The notes under the pieces: generated by a model
Told to the model about the DNA's origin: nothing
Databases searched by the model: none
The model's input: the letters and a program-made list of their open reading frames with translations, nothing else
Shown: positions 18,140-30,100 of the stretch, in pieces
Layout of the letters: every line of letters begins with the position of its first letter
Numbering within the stretch: the stretch's first letter is position 1
Assembly (NCBI RefSeq): GCF_000350225.1
Contig: NW_005179074.1
Coordinates: 45,421 to 109,420 of the forward strand
Direction: 5' to 3'
DNA length: 64,000 nt
DNA from: Chondrus crispus
Taxonomy: Eukaryota; Rhodophyta; Florideophyceae; Gigartinales; Gigartinaceae
Translations under genes and position numbers: made by a program

Positions 18140-20632
18140 TTACCTTGACAGGGCATCAGCTTGACCATTCGCCTTGCCTTTTTTGTACTTGATTTCGAAA
18201 TCGAATTCCGAGAGGTGGAGCCTCCATCGGATTAATCTCCCGCTGGGGTCGGTTACGTTCATCAACCACCTCAATGAGGCGTGGTCGGTATGTACGATGA
18301 AGTGCTCGCCATATAGATATGGTCTTAGAGTCTGTACGGCCCAAATTACCGCTAGGCATTCTTTTTCTGATACGGAGTAGTTTCTCTCGGCTGCGGATAA
18401 CGTTCCTGAAAAGAACCCGATGGGTTTACGTTGTGCATCCGGATGCGTCTGAAATAACGCAGCGCCGATTTGATAGTCGCTTGCATCGGTGTCTACCGAG
18501 TAGGGTAGATCCTTCTTCGGCAGCGCCAACACCGGTGGCGCCAAGATGGCATCCTTGAGCTTATGAAAAGCTCTTTCACAAATTTCGTCGAATCCTTCCA
18601 ATTGGACCGGTTGTCCCTTCTTCAATAGTTGATTGAGCGGATGCGCGATTTTCGCGTAATGTGGGACAAACCCGCGGTAGATATTAAAAAGTCCCAAGAA
18701 GCTTCTGAGCTGGGTCTGCGTTTGAGGGTACCTCACTTGTTCCAACGCCGCGATGCGAGCGGCATCAACCTCCAATGTACCTGTCCGAGCGACATGGCCC
18801 AGGTACTTGATCTTTTCGACGAAAATTTCACACTTGCCAAGCTCGAGCTTCACACCTGCCTTCTCCAATACAGAAATTATTTCATCTACGGGCACGATGT
18901 GCTCCTCCCACGACTTGCTAAAAATTATTATGTCATCCAGATACACCAAACAGCATTTCCAACGGAACGGAGAGAGCAGGATATCCATTGCTCTCTGAAA
19001 CGTCGCTGGCGCGTTGGTAAGCCCGAAGGGCATTCTTGAAAACCGGTAGAGACCTGAGTGGCACGAAAAAGCTGTCTTGTCGCGGTCCGCTTCCGGAATA
19101 GGCATCTGCCAATACCCGGAAATCGCGTCCAACGCAGAAAAGACCTTGGTGTCTCCAAGCCAGTCCAGACACTCATCCATGCGCGGTAAAGGGTACGTGT
19201 CCTTTACCGTTACCGCGTTTAACCTGCGATAGTCTACGAAAAAGCGCATCGATCCGTCCGGCTTGGGCACTAGTAAAACGGGCGACGCCCATTCTGACTG
19301 CGCCGGTTCGATGACTCCTGCTTCTAACATCTTCTGTACTTCTGCGTCCTCGACCTCCCGAGCCTTCGGACCGGCTCGGTAGGGAGCTTGTGCAATTGGC
19401 CTTGTATCCGGAGCCAGTTCAATCCGGTGGACCGTGGTGTTGATCTCACCGAGGGTCCCATCCCACATGCGGGAATATTTTTTTAACATCCGGCGGAATC
19501 TTTCGCGCAGCCGGTCCGGCACGTGGCTCAGGTCGAGTTCCTCCACGTCCGGCGGTGGCGGCTCAATCCTGCGTTGCGGCTTCGTAGATGCCGACGCGGA
19601 GAGCACTGCCAACCGTTCTTCTGGCTGGTCCTCGCGATCTTGATCCGACGGTTCGCATCTTGTCTCGCCCGTAGGCGTCTTGGTGGAATTAGGAAAATTT
19701 TTCTTCTTCCTTTCTTGAATTCCGAGAACTTCACTAATAGTGGTTTTGCTCTCGAGCACGGCCCTCGGGTGCGGTAATAATTCTGCTACCACTTGGCCTT
19801 TTTGCCCCCTGACAGGGTACGTCCTAAAATTCGCAACGAGTAAACGAAATGGCCTGTCAGGCTCAACCTGAACCACAGCATTCGTGCACGTCAACCCGTG
19901 CCTTTCGTACAACGACGAGTACGTCTGAACCACAACCAAGCCCGCCCTCTTCGAGGTGCATTCCACGACGCGTTGCGTCCCTGGCTCGATAGTCGTGGCT
20001 CTTGCCACTTTTACCTTAGGGGAAATTCGCTCCACCTTTCCATCATTCTCGTCCTCTCCAGGGACGAGATTCTTCTTCCCTTTTCTCGTCGAGAACCGCC
20101 TAACTATCCGAACCTCCGAGAAATCCGCCAACTCAACCGTTTTTTTCCCTGGATAAATTGCTTCCATAAACCGGTCACAGTAGTCCGCGCCTAGAATTAG
20201 TGGGACGGCTAGTTTTTCGCATACAATAAACTCGGCTGCGGCCACAAATTTTCCAGGCCTCACAGGCATTCTAATTGTGCCGAGAGTCCGGAGTGGCCTA
20301 TTGTTCGCGTCGCCAATGTCTTGGGTCGGTCCGTAGGACACTAGAGATTCCATTCCAGCTGGGAGCTCCGATTTTTGCACAAGGTTTGGTCCCGCGCCGG
20401 TGTCCAAAACAGACAACACCCGGCTCATCAATCCGACTGTTGGTCCAATGTCCGCGTAAACTTTGTAGTTTTTTCGCGCAAGAACCAAAATCTTCTCGGG
20501 ACACTCCCTTCGCTTAACCCTGTACCAGGGTCTTCGAACTTCTTCCAACGGATGATCTCGGGCTTGGCTCAAAATTTTCTTGACTTGAGCTGCCCCTTTT
20601 GGGCTTATCCACCAATCCAACAACCTCCTCAT
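18140..20632 (-). CDS. gypsy B1 Pol: protease, reverse transcriptase, RNase H
   Basis: An 830-codon uninterrupted frame. The aspartic protease has DTGAG (residues 77-81) and LILGADY (~147). RT motifs are SPVLLVPKPDGSMRFFVDYRRLN (in part ~451-473), FGLTNAPATFQ (~537) and YLDD (565-568). RNase H has DTDAS (715-719), SEKECLAV, HTDHASLRW and ends in QADALSR. TAA at 18140 separates it from integrase; B3 has no stop there, so this one is a mutation. RT and RNase H active sites look intact, making this the best enzyme source of family B here, although gag of this copy is rearranged. Confidence 0.9.
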   Translation of the reverse strand: MRRLLDWWISPKGAAQVKKILSQARDHPLEEVRRPWYRVKRRECPEKILVLARKNYKVYADIGPTVGLMSRVLSVLDTGAGPNLVQKSELPAGMESLVSYGPTQDIGDANNRPLRTLGTIRMPVRPGKFVAAAEFIVCEKLAVPLILGADYCDRFMEAIYPGKKTVELADFSEVRIVRRFSTRKGKKNLVPGEDENDGKVERISPKVKVARATTIEPGTQRVVECTSKRAGLVVVQTYSSLYERHGLTCTNAVVQVEPDRPFRLLVANFRTYPVRGQKGQVVAELLPHPRAVLESKTTISEVLGIQERKKKNFPNSTKTPTGETRCEPSDQDREDQPEERLAVLSASASTKPQRRIEPPPPDVEELDLSHVPDRLRERFRRMLKKYSRMWDGTLGEINTTVHRIELAPDTRPIAQAPYRAGPKAREVEDAEVQKMLEAGVIEPAQSEWASPVLLVPKPDGSMRFFVDYRRLNAVTVKDTYPLPRMDECLDWLGDTKVFSALDAISGYWQMPIPEADRDKTAFSCHSGLYRFSRMPFGLTNAPATFQRAMDILLSPFRWKCCLVYLDDIIIFSKSWEEHIVPVDEIISVLEKAGVKLELGKCEIFVEKIKYLGHVARTGTLEVDAARIAALEQVRYPQTQTQLRSFLGLFNIYRGFVPHYAKIAHPLNQLLKKGQPVQLEGFDEICERAFHKLKDAILAPPVLALPKKDLPYSVDTDASDYQIGAALFQTHPDAQRKPIGFFSGTLSAAERNYSVSEKECLAVIWAVQTLRPYLYGEHFIVHTDHASLRWLMNVTDPSGRLIRWRLHLSEFDFEIKYKKGKANGQADALSR

Positions 20633-20731
20633 CGGGGCCTGATTTTTCCTTTAGAGACGGGGAACGGGGCTGAGCCCCGGGCACAGTACGTCTACCCTGT
20701 GCCTCTCGCGACTCATGCGGGATTCCCCTCT

Positions 20732-21105
20732 CTAGTTTTCCTGCCGCTGCGGGATCCTTCTCACATCCGACGGCGCGGGCCCCGCGGCGGGCCCTGTGAA
20801 GGGTTGGTTCGACCTTGGCGTTGAAGCACTCGGCGTGCTCGCCGTCTGCGAATCGAACCAGTTCTTGACCTTCAGATAACTCGTCGATGGTATCCCTAAC
20901 CTCTCCATCGGAGACAACGCCTCATAATTTTCCAAAACTCGGTGCATTTCCCGGAGGGAAAGAATGCACGTTGGCGCGGCGTGCCCCTTTTCATAGCAAT
21001 GATAGCACACCAGTCCGTGCGTCTTGACGGGATACTGCGGCCTAGGTTCTCCACGGGCCGGCGGCCTTCCTTGACGTTGCGGCCTTCCCATCCAGCCTGG
21101 CCTTC
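20732..21105 (-). pseudogene. gypsy B1 Gag C-terminus with zinc knuckle
   Basis: It contains the zinc knuckle CYHCYEKGHAAPTC and ends RRIPQRQEN then TAG at 20732. The slippery-like heptamer GGAAAAC (20735-20741) immediately precedes the stop. At the 5' side gag is cut exactly where the inverted LTR begins (RRPGWMG joins the LTR terminus at 21105/21106). Confidence 0.85.
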
Positions 21106-22071
21106 TGTAGTGCAATACGCACCTGAAAAGGGGGGTGAAAAGAAAGGAAAATATTTGGATATGAAAAGTGGTCCGGGTTGGGGGACACACGTGTGAATAA
21201 TTGCACAGTTTTAATTTTTAATTATTTTATTTTATTTAGTTAATTAGTTGGCATTAATTTTGCTGACATTAGATTGAATCTAGGATCTAGCGCCGCGAGC
21301 TACTGTAGTGGCTCCAGCGGGGCGATATATACCTTAGCCCTCTGACGACCAAGTCAGTAAAGGTAACCCGAGTTGCCAGAGTCTGATATCGCCTTGGTTG
21401 AAGTCCGTCTTTTACAAGACATTCACTTTAACTACAGATTACTTTATCCTTTGCGCTCGGGGGTCCCCTTTTTCCCTTATCAATTTTCCTTTATTTCCCT
21501 ATCCTAATTTCTCTTAATCTTGAGTTGGTCTCACCTTGTAGGATTGTGATCCGCAACGTGACGTCATTTGCCATCGGGCTTTTGTGTTGGTGCACCAGTG
21601 GTGCTTTTCTCAGTGTTGGTTCCATCGGAATCTGGTTGCGACCGATCCGTTGTTGGTACTTTGCCATCGGGCAGTACGACTGTGTAGCGCTGCTACGTTT
21701 TCTTCTCTCCCGACGGGCTACGTTGCGACGTCCCCGTCGAAGACCTTATCAAGGGTATAAGGTGTACAAGGCGCTCTTCGGGCATTGGATTTAAGACCCA
21801 TCGGACCAGGTTTACCTAAACACCCCTCCGAACTCGTCGAGCAGTTGCCTTTACAAGTCTCTACCACCATTTACCGATCCCGGGCTGGGCCCTTCTCTTT
21901 GCCCCCCCTATCAGGGATCCGAGCTACTGCGGGCCGCAAACCGGCTTAAAGAGGACAGGGAGCTTCGAACACTCCGTAGCGCTGTGCCGTTGGGAGCTGT
22001 TGTTTTTGTTGCTGTTGTTTGTGTTGTACCGTCGGACCTTGGTCTCTGCCTGACAGGCGCATTGCACTACA
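21106..22071 (+). repeat. Family B LTR in plus orientation (966 bp)
   Basis: It starts TGTAGTGCAATACG and ends CATTGCACTACA, followed by the primer-binding site at 22075-22092. It is a near-identical inverted copy of 24133-25095. It is joined at its 5' terminus to the middle of minus-strand gag, a join that looks integrase-made. Confidence 0.9.
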
Positions 22072-22197
22072 AAGTGGTCTCCCGACCTAGAAATTGTTTT
22101 ATCTACGACAAGGAAGTTGGTCTGGGTAACGGACTCTTTTTTTTATTTTATTTTTGTTTGTAACTTTTTTTGCTGCGTAGGTCCGCTCGTACGAGCG

Positions 22198-24053
22198 ATG
22201 TCAACAAGCGTACCGGGCAACGTCGGTCCCGGGGCGAGTAGAAGCTAATCGGCACGAGTGTCGAGGATCCCGAGGGGTCCTCGCACCCGGAGCCAGGCCA
22301 ATACGGCCACGGACCCCGGAGATCAAGAATCCCCTACGGGGATAGCCGGCGACAAGACTGACCTCGACGAGAAGTTGGAAAAGATGAGCAGCGAAATTCG
22401 CGAAGAAACGAAGAAAAATCTCGAGGCTGAATTAGCCCTCGTCGGGAAGCAACTGGAGTTGCAAGCATCCGAGTTCCACACCGTTTTCGGAGAGCTGTCG
22501 GCTCGAGTGGATCTCGTCGAGAAGGAGCGAGGTGAGGCGACCGACGGTCTGGAGCCGGAGGTCCTAGCCTCGTTGAAAATTTCAGTCAAAGACGCGAAGC
22601 GCGGCGCAAATCAAGCCTTGGAGTCCTTAGGAAAATTCAGGACAAGCATCGATGACCGATTCGATCGCGCCGCGCAACGTCTCAAGGACCTTGAGCAGGC
22701 CGCGGATCAAGCTCCGCAAGGATCGGACGACGAGCCGCTCCCTTCGGGTGGAGAGAGCGACCGTCGGTCGAAGAAGGACCAGCCCGCTCGGCAGCGGAGT
22801 TCCAAGTCGAAGCCCTCGAAGAAGGACAAGCGACGTACAAGCAAAAGTCACTGTAGTGACGATCCGGAGAACCGCGACTCACAGTCGGAGTCGCTTGGTC
22901 CCTCCGAAGATGGTGACGGCGGTTCGTCGAACCATTCGGGCGATTCCGAACGCCGTTCAGAAGAAGGAAACGGAATTTCGTCAAGCAAGAAAATTTCCTC
23001 CAGACGAGGCGGAGTCACTTCGTCCGCCTCGCGGAGAGACAAGGACGCGGAGCCCGAAGATGTCGCAACGCGGCGCGGGCCGCGATGGGAGGAGTTGGAG
23101 GAGCTGAGTCCGACCAACTACCTCTTCAAGAAATTACTTTCGTACCGAACATACCGCTTGCGGAACCTGCAGACATATTTGTCAAGTTCCCGGCGGACCG
23201 CCGTGCGAGAAATCAGGAGAGATATTCCGCCTAAGGTGAAGAAGGACAACACGTTCACAGGCGAGGACGGGGTCCTTGTGTTGAATTTTTTGCCAAAATT
23301 GGTTCAAGAGTTCGATACTCAAGAAATGAACGAGGGGCAAGCGATCCGCTTGTTGCCTGAATTTTTAAGCGGCATCGCCTTGAGACAGTACACTTCGGTG
23401 TCTCAGACGGCCGGGGCCCATCACGGAAAGGTATCCGTTTGGCCGGAGGCCGTACAGTGGTTGTTGAGGACTTTCGCAACCGACGAGGCGATCCGTCAAG
23501 CCGTGCTCGCATTGCGAGAAGTTCAGCAAAGACCGTCTGAAGACGAGATGGAATTTTATATCCGTCTGACGGACGCAAGCAATCGATGTGGAAAAGTATA
23601 TTCGATGGAAGAACAAATGACGATGTTTATTGAAGGACTCGATTCGAGTATCAAGCCGATGGTATCTCAATACCGGCAAGACAATCGGGACGTTTCGTTT
23701 TTGAGACTAGTTAATTACGCGAAGGCGCATGGCTCGGCGAGCCGTGCTAAGGACAAGAAGACCAAGAAAGTCACGATTCAGACGCCGTCGACAATTAGGG
23801 CCGGTAAGAAGCCGAGGGCTTCTTATCCTGGTCGGAAAAGTCACGCCGCCGTCCATTTAGCCAAGTCCATTTCCGCGTCAGGTGAGCGCGGTGCGCATGG
23901 AAGTAGCGAAATCACTACGAAGGAGCGTTAGTAGCCGAAGGCGAGTTCATTGAGCCATCGGAGGGCTACGGACACGAAGACTACGGGGCAAGCGGGTCGT
24001 CCACTTTACCGACGCCCGCATACACGACGGAGTCGTTTTCAGAGCCCACGGAT
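22198..24053 (+). pseudogene. gypsy B Gag in plus orientation (inverted 5' module)
   Basis: The ATG at 22198 is followed by TAA at 22246; the rest (22258-23931) is open for 557 codons. It has a coiled-coil N-terminal part (residues ~30-110), a Ser/Lys/Asp-rich linker (~130-270), and a capsid-like domain (LSPTNYLFKKLLSYRTYRL, then QEFDTQEMNEGQAIRLLPEFL, MEFYIRLTDASNR). A frameshift near 23915 precedes the GYGHEDYG region, and homology stops at SEPTDL (24053), before the zinc knuckle. The missing rest of gag is the minus-strand fragment at 20732-21105. Confidence 0.85.
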
Positions 24054-24132
24054 CTCAGGTTTCCTGTACACCGAAAATTCTAGGTCGGGTCTCCTGCACA
24101 GTAAACAAAATTCTAGGTCGGGAGACCACTTT
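24054..24132 (-). other. gypsy B leader with duplicated primer-binding motif
   Basis: The minus strand reads TGGTCTCCCGACCTAGAA (24111-24128) and, 32 bases on, CCCGACCTAGAA again (24078-24089). The same tandem arrangement follows the B2 and B3 LTRs. It is fused to the inverted gag at 24053. Confidence 0.75.
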
Positions 24133-25095
24133 TGTAGTGCAATGCGCCTGTCAGGCAGAGACCAAAGTCCGACGGTCCAACACAAAACAACAGCAACAAA
24201 AACAACAACTGCCAACGGCACAGCGCTACGGAGTGCCCGAAGCTCCCTGTCCTCTTTAAACGGGTTTGCCGCCCGCAGTAGCTCGGATCCTTGATAGGGG
24301 GAGGCAAAGAGAAGGGCCCAGCCCGGGATCGGTAAATGGTGGTAGAGACTTGTAAAGGCAACTGCTCGACGAGTTCGGAGGGGTGTTTAGGTAAACCTGG
24401 TCCGATGGGTCTTAAATCCAATGCCCGAAGAGCGCCTTGTACACCTTATACCCTTGATAAGGTCTTCGACGGGGATGTCGCAACGTAGCCCGTCGGGAGA
24501 GAAGAAAACGTAGCAGCGCTACACCGTCGTACTGCCCGATGGCAAAGTACCAACAACGGATCGGTCGCAACCAGATTCCGATGGAACCAACACTGAGAAA
24601 AGCACCACTGGTGCACCAACACAAAAGCCCGATGGCAAATGACGTCACGTTGCGGATCGCAATCCTACAAGGTGGGACCAACTCAAGATTAAGGGAAATT
24701 AGGATAGGGAAATAAAGGAAAATTGATAAGGGAAAAAGGGGACCCCCGAGCGCAAAGGATAAAGTAATCTGTAGTTAAAGTGAATGTCTTGTAAAAGACG
24801 GACTTCAACCAAGGCGCTATCAGACTCTGGCAACTCGGGTTACCTTTACTGACTTGGTCGTCAGAGGGCTAAGGTATATATCGCCCTGCCGGAGCCACTA
24901 CAGTAGCTCGCGGCGCTAGATCCTAGATTCAATCTAATGTCAGCAAAATTAATGCCAACTAATTAACTAAATAAAATAATTAAAAATTAAAACTGTGCAA
25001 TTATTCACACGTGTGTCCCCCAACCCGGACCACTTTTCATATCCAAATATTTTCCTTTCTTTTCACCCCCCTTTTCAGGTGCGTATTGCACTACA
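24133..25095 (-). repeat. Family B LTR shared by B2 (3') and B1 (5')
   Basis: 963 bp with TGTAGTGCAAT and ATTGCACTACA-type ends. A polypurine tract adjoins its high-coordinate side and a primer-binding site its low-coordinate side, so it is the 3' LTR of one minus-strand element and the 5' LTR of the next. Confidence 0.8.
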
Positions 25096-25097
25096 TA

Positions 25098-25107
25098 TCC
25101 CCCTTCC
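25098..25107 (-). promoter_or_regulatory. Polypurine tract of gypsy B2
   Basis: The minus strand reads GGAAGGGGGA, then TA, then the LTR start TGTAGTGC. This is the expected plus-strand primer position next to a 3' LTR. Confidence 0.65.
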
Positions 25108-25220
25108 GAGCGCCCTTGCGTAACGCCCAGCCATCGTATAATCTCCTGCCGCTGCTGACCGTGTTTCCCAGTCATCAATCACTCTGGGCGGCGTTCTAGC
25201 AAGGGTAAGACGAAAATACC

Positions 25221-27150
25221 ATGCTTCCTTCTCCATCGGAACACTCGGACGATTGTGCCACCCGTAGACGTCCGGGTGTTGGCTTCCTTCGCAAGTCCGA
25301 AGTGCCCCGGGGTCTTCCTTCCATACCCCGTCTACCCCGTGCTACCAACCCTGCCGAGCCGGCCTTCCATCCGGGCTACCATTCCTCTTGGGTAGCCCGC
25401 CGTCATCCTTCGCTCGAGGAGCTGCAGAACAAAACCATGCGTGATAACGCAGCCCTGTTTGCTTCTGCTCAATGGTTCTCCTCTGTGGGCGTCCGCGACC
25501 TCGACGGTATCAAAAATAATTTCGCCGATGATGCGAGCATGTTGCCCGGTAACCTCCCTTTGCAGGCCATTCACACCTTTGACTGGCGCGCCCGCATCGC
25601 TATACCCACCTCCATCCTACGTCACTCCTCCCCGCGCGGTCGCTCTTCCTTATCCCTGCGCTTCATGGACGCTGTGCTCACTCGGATCGAGATTCCTATG
25701 GCCGACGCCCTCATACCTTCATGTTACCACTGCGACACTTGGTAATGTCGTACGGAGGGGGAACGACTCTACTTCGACGACCTCATCGACTGCACCTACG
25801 GTGACTCCGTGTCCGAAGCGGACCGACTGTGGCGCAACCGACGCACCGTCACGACCGACGCCATGTTTCGGACCCAAGCCATTCTTCCCACAAACTTTCG
25901 CCATATGAAGCGCGGCGGTATTTTCTTTTTCCAAAATACTGTGCGCTTTGAACGTCGGGCCCGATCTGACACTGGGTACTTCGTGGCGTACCGGATGATT
26001 GAGGCTCGTGAAATTCCAGACAGCACTACACCAATCGATACCAACGGACTCCGTCCTGGTGGAGTCAATACGAGGTATGTCAGGGTTTCTGGGCTGAGTT
26101 AGGACCCATCCTGACATATTACGGCAGTCATTTACGCGATCCACAGCACGGGCTGTGGACTGTGTTTCTCATGGAGTGGTGCGTGAAAGTCGCCGCCACC
26201 CTCCTGTGGGAAGTTTTCGACTGTTGGCGCCTGTGGCACCTCCCTTCGAAACTCCGCGACCAGATGCGTGTCCTCGATTTTCTGTGCCCCTTGGCGGGTC
26301 CGATGTGGACCGTGAAGTGCACGCCCTTCCCGATATGATCGAGACCGTAGTGTGGGATTGCGTTCCTCCACAAAATTCGTCTCGGTCCTTTTCACGCCAG
26401 CGACCCTCTTTTTCCCCTGGTAGAAATCATCCAGCTGCCGGCGACTTCGTGTGGATCAACCCCTGGTCCTCCTCCCTTTGTTCTGCCTGGGAGGCCCAGA
26501 TGAGCCGCCGTTTCGGAAATCAACCACCAACCCCCAACGCAGTCACTGTGGTGAACGCAGATCCTCGAGAGCCTGAGATGTGCTCTCGACCTTCGGCCCC
26601 AAGTTCCCCTCTCTCTGCACCGGTCCGTCCCTCCGCGCCTGAGGCCCCAGTATGCGTCATACTTCCTTCCACGAACTCGGCGGAAACCTTGTCGCTTCGA
26701 GTCGTGTCTTCCTCCGACGTGAATCCAACCTCACTTCCCGCTTCCCCTTCACGCGAGAGACAGCTCGTCACACCCACCTCAACCTTGCCATTGCCGTCAT
26801 GTACGGCACCCGTGAGCTTGACCCGCCCTCGGGCTCCTCCGCGCGTCGAGCTTCCTCCTGCGAGCTGCTCGACGGGAACCATTTCAATTCGGGAAGCCCC
26901 ACCGTCGGCCGGGGATCCGACCCCACGTCCGGCTTGCCCTTCACCTGAGGGTCCGCTCCTCGCCCCTACCTCGGGCCCTACATCATCTACAATTCCCAAA
27001 GAAAATACCTCTGCTGCCGCCGTTTACCATCGCCTTCTCATGGCTCATGGTGTGGAGGGAGAAGCTCTCCAGGGGGCGTCCCTGGACGACTTGCGAGTTC
27101 TAGCTCGACTTGTCACCTCCCGTCCAAAGGGAAAATCCCTTGGGGCATAG
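25221..27150 (+). pseudogene. Antisense ORF in the 3' region of gypsy B2 (unknown protein)
   Basis: From the ATG at 25221 one frame runs to 26102 with a single TAA (25743-25745). A second frame (about 26060-26338) continues it with FWAELGPILTYYGS, LRDPQHGLWTVFLMEWC and FDCWRLWHLP. A third frame (26336-27150) begins with IETVVWDCVPP and becomes a Pro/Ser/Thr-rich tail with loose ~45-residue repeats, ending RLVTSRPKGKSLGA. Read across two frameshifts this is about 640 residues. I recognise no domain. It lies antisense to B2, between the integrase/chromodomain and the polypurine tract, a place where some plant Tat-lineage gypsies carry extra, sometimes antisense, ORFs. Confidence 0.45.
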
Positions 27151-30100
27151 TCTCTTTGAGACGGCGGCCACAGCACTTCCTCGAGACCTGTCCTTCTTTT
27201 CCCATCCTGCCCGCCTGATAGTCGACTAGCAACTTCATCGTACGACCTTTGGGCGATAAAAAGAACCCACCTGCGAATCTCCTGTTATTTCCAATTTCCT
27301 CCTCTTTTGCATTTTCAGTTCTCCCTTTCCTGATTCCCCCATATTTCCTTCTCTTTAATTCCTCCTCTTTATCCTTGACCATTTTCTCCCTCTTTTCTTA
27401 CGCCCTGACTCTGCCTAACGGAGACGGCAACGTGCGTATTTTACGGCATCTCCGACTTTCTCCTCTCGTTTACCCGCTTCTCGCCGTAGGCGGGGGCATG
27501 GCGGTCCCTGACAATTTTTTCTAGTCGCCCTCCCCCTTTTTGTTCAGCCGTCCACGAGACGTCGTCAATGATCGCATCTTCAGTTGCTCCGTTGCCCGTT
27601 TGGAGATTCCTCCTCAAGGGAACACAGTCCCCTTAGGGTCTCTGAGGTGGTCCGCTTTTCTGTCCTCCTATTCCTTTCTCATTTTCCCCCAATTTCCTGC
27701 GCATTCTCTTTCTCCCATCCTCGATGTGCGTCTTCCCTTTCCTCCTCTTTTGTAGTTTACCTCCTCTTTTTGGTTTATCCCTTTTTACCTCTTCCAATTC
27801 CTCACTTACCTCCTCTTTAAATCTCAGTATACTTCCCCCTTCTCATCCCTCTGCCTCCCTCTCTTTAGCTCCCAACTTCCTCCTCATTAAATGGTCGAAT
27901 GCCTATCGGGTTCCCCGTGATCTAGGTCAATGCCCATTGTTAACTTGGAGGGCGGCGCTGCACACTGACTTGGATCGTCGCTCCTTTGTCGTGGTATTTT
28001 TTTCTGCGGGAACGTCTTCATCGAAGGCCAGGCTCGATTCCTCGATGGGGGATTTATTTTCCCATTGGCCCTCGGTTCATTCCGTCGTCTCACTCCTTCC
28101 GGGCTTTGTCCTCTTCCCTTTACGACCTGTGTCTGACCAACGGGGATGGCCTCATTAAAAAAAAAGCAATACAGAATTGAAGTGGTCTTCAAACGTGGTC
28201 GAAGTTCGACCATCTCCGCCGCGCATCTATTTTTGCCTCCAAGGCAGCTGCCTTGAGTCACGCTGTTCTTCATGGCTCTCTCCTCATTTCTTGTGACGAC
28301 ATCGTCACCCTGTCCTTGTGGTGTTCTCGGGGAAGATAATACGTTGCCGACGTGATGCAGCTCCGTCCTCCGTCGATCACTGTTATGACAGCTCTGTAGT
28401 CGTCTTCTTCGACGTTCCTCTCCATAGACTGGGGACCCTTCCTTAGTGCGCACACGGGTTGGCGTCGTGCGCGCGAGGGTCCGAATCAAAAAACCATGGG
28501 CCTCTCAGCAATGCCAAGCACGTCGTTCTCCCATTATTCCCACCCCAGCTTATTGTACCCCGCCTATGGCGACTCTTGTCACCGACGATGACTAAAAACG
28601 AAATGCGGTGGCCGTCCCCCTTCCTTACGCTGTGCTTTTGCTCCCAAAACTTCAACCGAAGTCGTAATCGTGTCATCTAGAACGTAGATCGATTTTCCTT
28701 TTCCTTCGTCCATATGTAATCGACGATGTCAATCATATTCTTGTTCTCGTGTGTAAATCAAAAGCTGACTTTTGCCTGGGCGGCGGCGTTTACGTCGAGC
28801 CACGGATAACTCGTGCTTCGTTCTCGAAATGCGCGTGACGAGGACTCTGTCCTCCCTGTTCCCTGAACGCCATTTTCCTCGAAAAGGGCGCCCGCGATCT
28901 CTATAAGTATGCATTTCCAATGATGGCTTGAGCTTTTTCTGGTTTGGTGAGGGGTGTAGCGTGACGCTCTACCAGTTGGCAGCAATGCGGCGTGGTGGTT
29001 GCGATCGCGACTTCGATTTGTCGCTGGTTGGTTTCGTCTCCCTCCGAGGGAGACACTGTATCTCCAACGAAGTCTCAATTTCCATTGTAAAATTAGTGAG
29101 CTTCCTGCCACGTGAAGGGACCCGTTCTTCTTTTCCTAGCTTGATCCCTGTGTGACACGCGTTGAAAAGGATATCTGCACGCCTCTTCGGCTTTCCTGTA
29201 CGCTCCCCGGATCCCCGAAACGAACAAAGAGAAAGAAAGAAAACAAAGAGCTCGTCGAAACTTGACGACGTGGTTGAGTCGCACCTCCCTGAGCGTTCCA
29301 GCGGTCCGCTTCCTTGGGGTTCCACCTGGCTTTGGGGGGGGGGCGGTACGATGCGTACGCCATGCACTTTCCCACATTTATCCAGCATCCCTTGCGCTCG
29401 TCGCGACTGGTTTTTCCTAAAAATTGAATCAAAATTCGCAGTGGTGCGTTGTGCTCCACATTGGTTACGCAACACTTGTCCTTGTGTCTCTTCTGTGAAG
29501 TACTGTACTGTACAGCACTCCTGATTTTTCTCTACCAATATCCCATCTGGCGAGGGCAGATCGCCGATGCAAATGTAATTTCATGTGCGATTGGCGACGT
29601 GTGGTCGCTTCTGCTACCAAGTCGAAGTAGCTTATTGTTCTGACCGAGTTCATAGGGGTCTCATTGCTCCGTGCCGTCCTGTCGGAAGAAATTCTCTCGC
29701 GTCCCTCGGGTGTCAAAAAGTCTGCTGATCTGGCAGGAGCGTCGGCGTCCTTGTTATGGTCTCTTCGCTTTAAGTTAATTCGCTTCTTCGTTGTCCTTCT
29801 ACGGGGCTCTCTTAGGTTGCCCATCGGTACTCGCGGTTCAGGTATCTTCTCGACCCTATGGTAAAAACAATAAACAGAACAAACAAGGAGAGTGAAAGAA
29901 TTGAGAGTAAAAAAAGAGGAAAGTGGAGGGGCGGTTGTTACTAAATTTGAAAACCTTTCCCGATCAATGAGCAATTTGCCCTCGTTCGGTTGAACGATCT
30001 TGACACGTTTGAGGTGCGTCCTGTGTCAACTTCGCGTCCGAATTGCTGGGTTTTCAATAAGTCTGCCGTTTTCGCCGAACTCTGGTACTGCTCATACACA

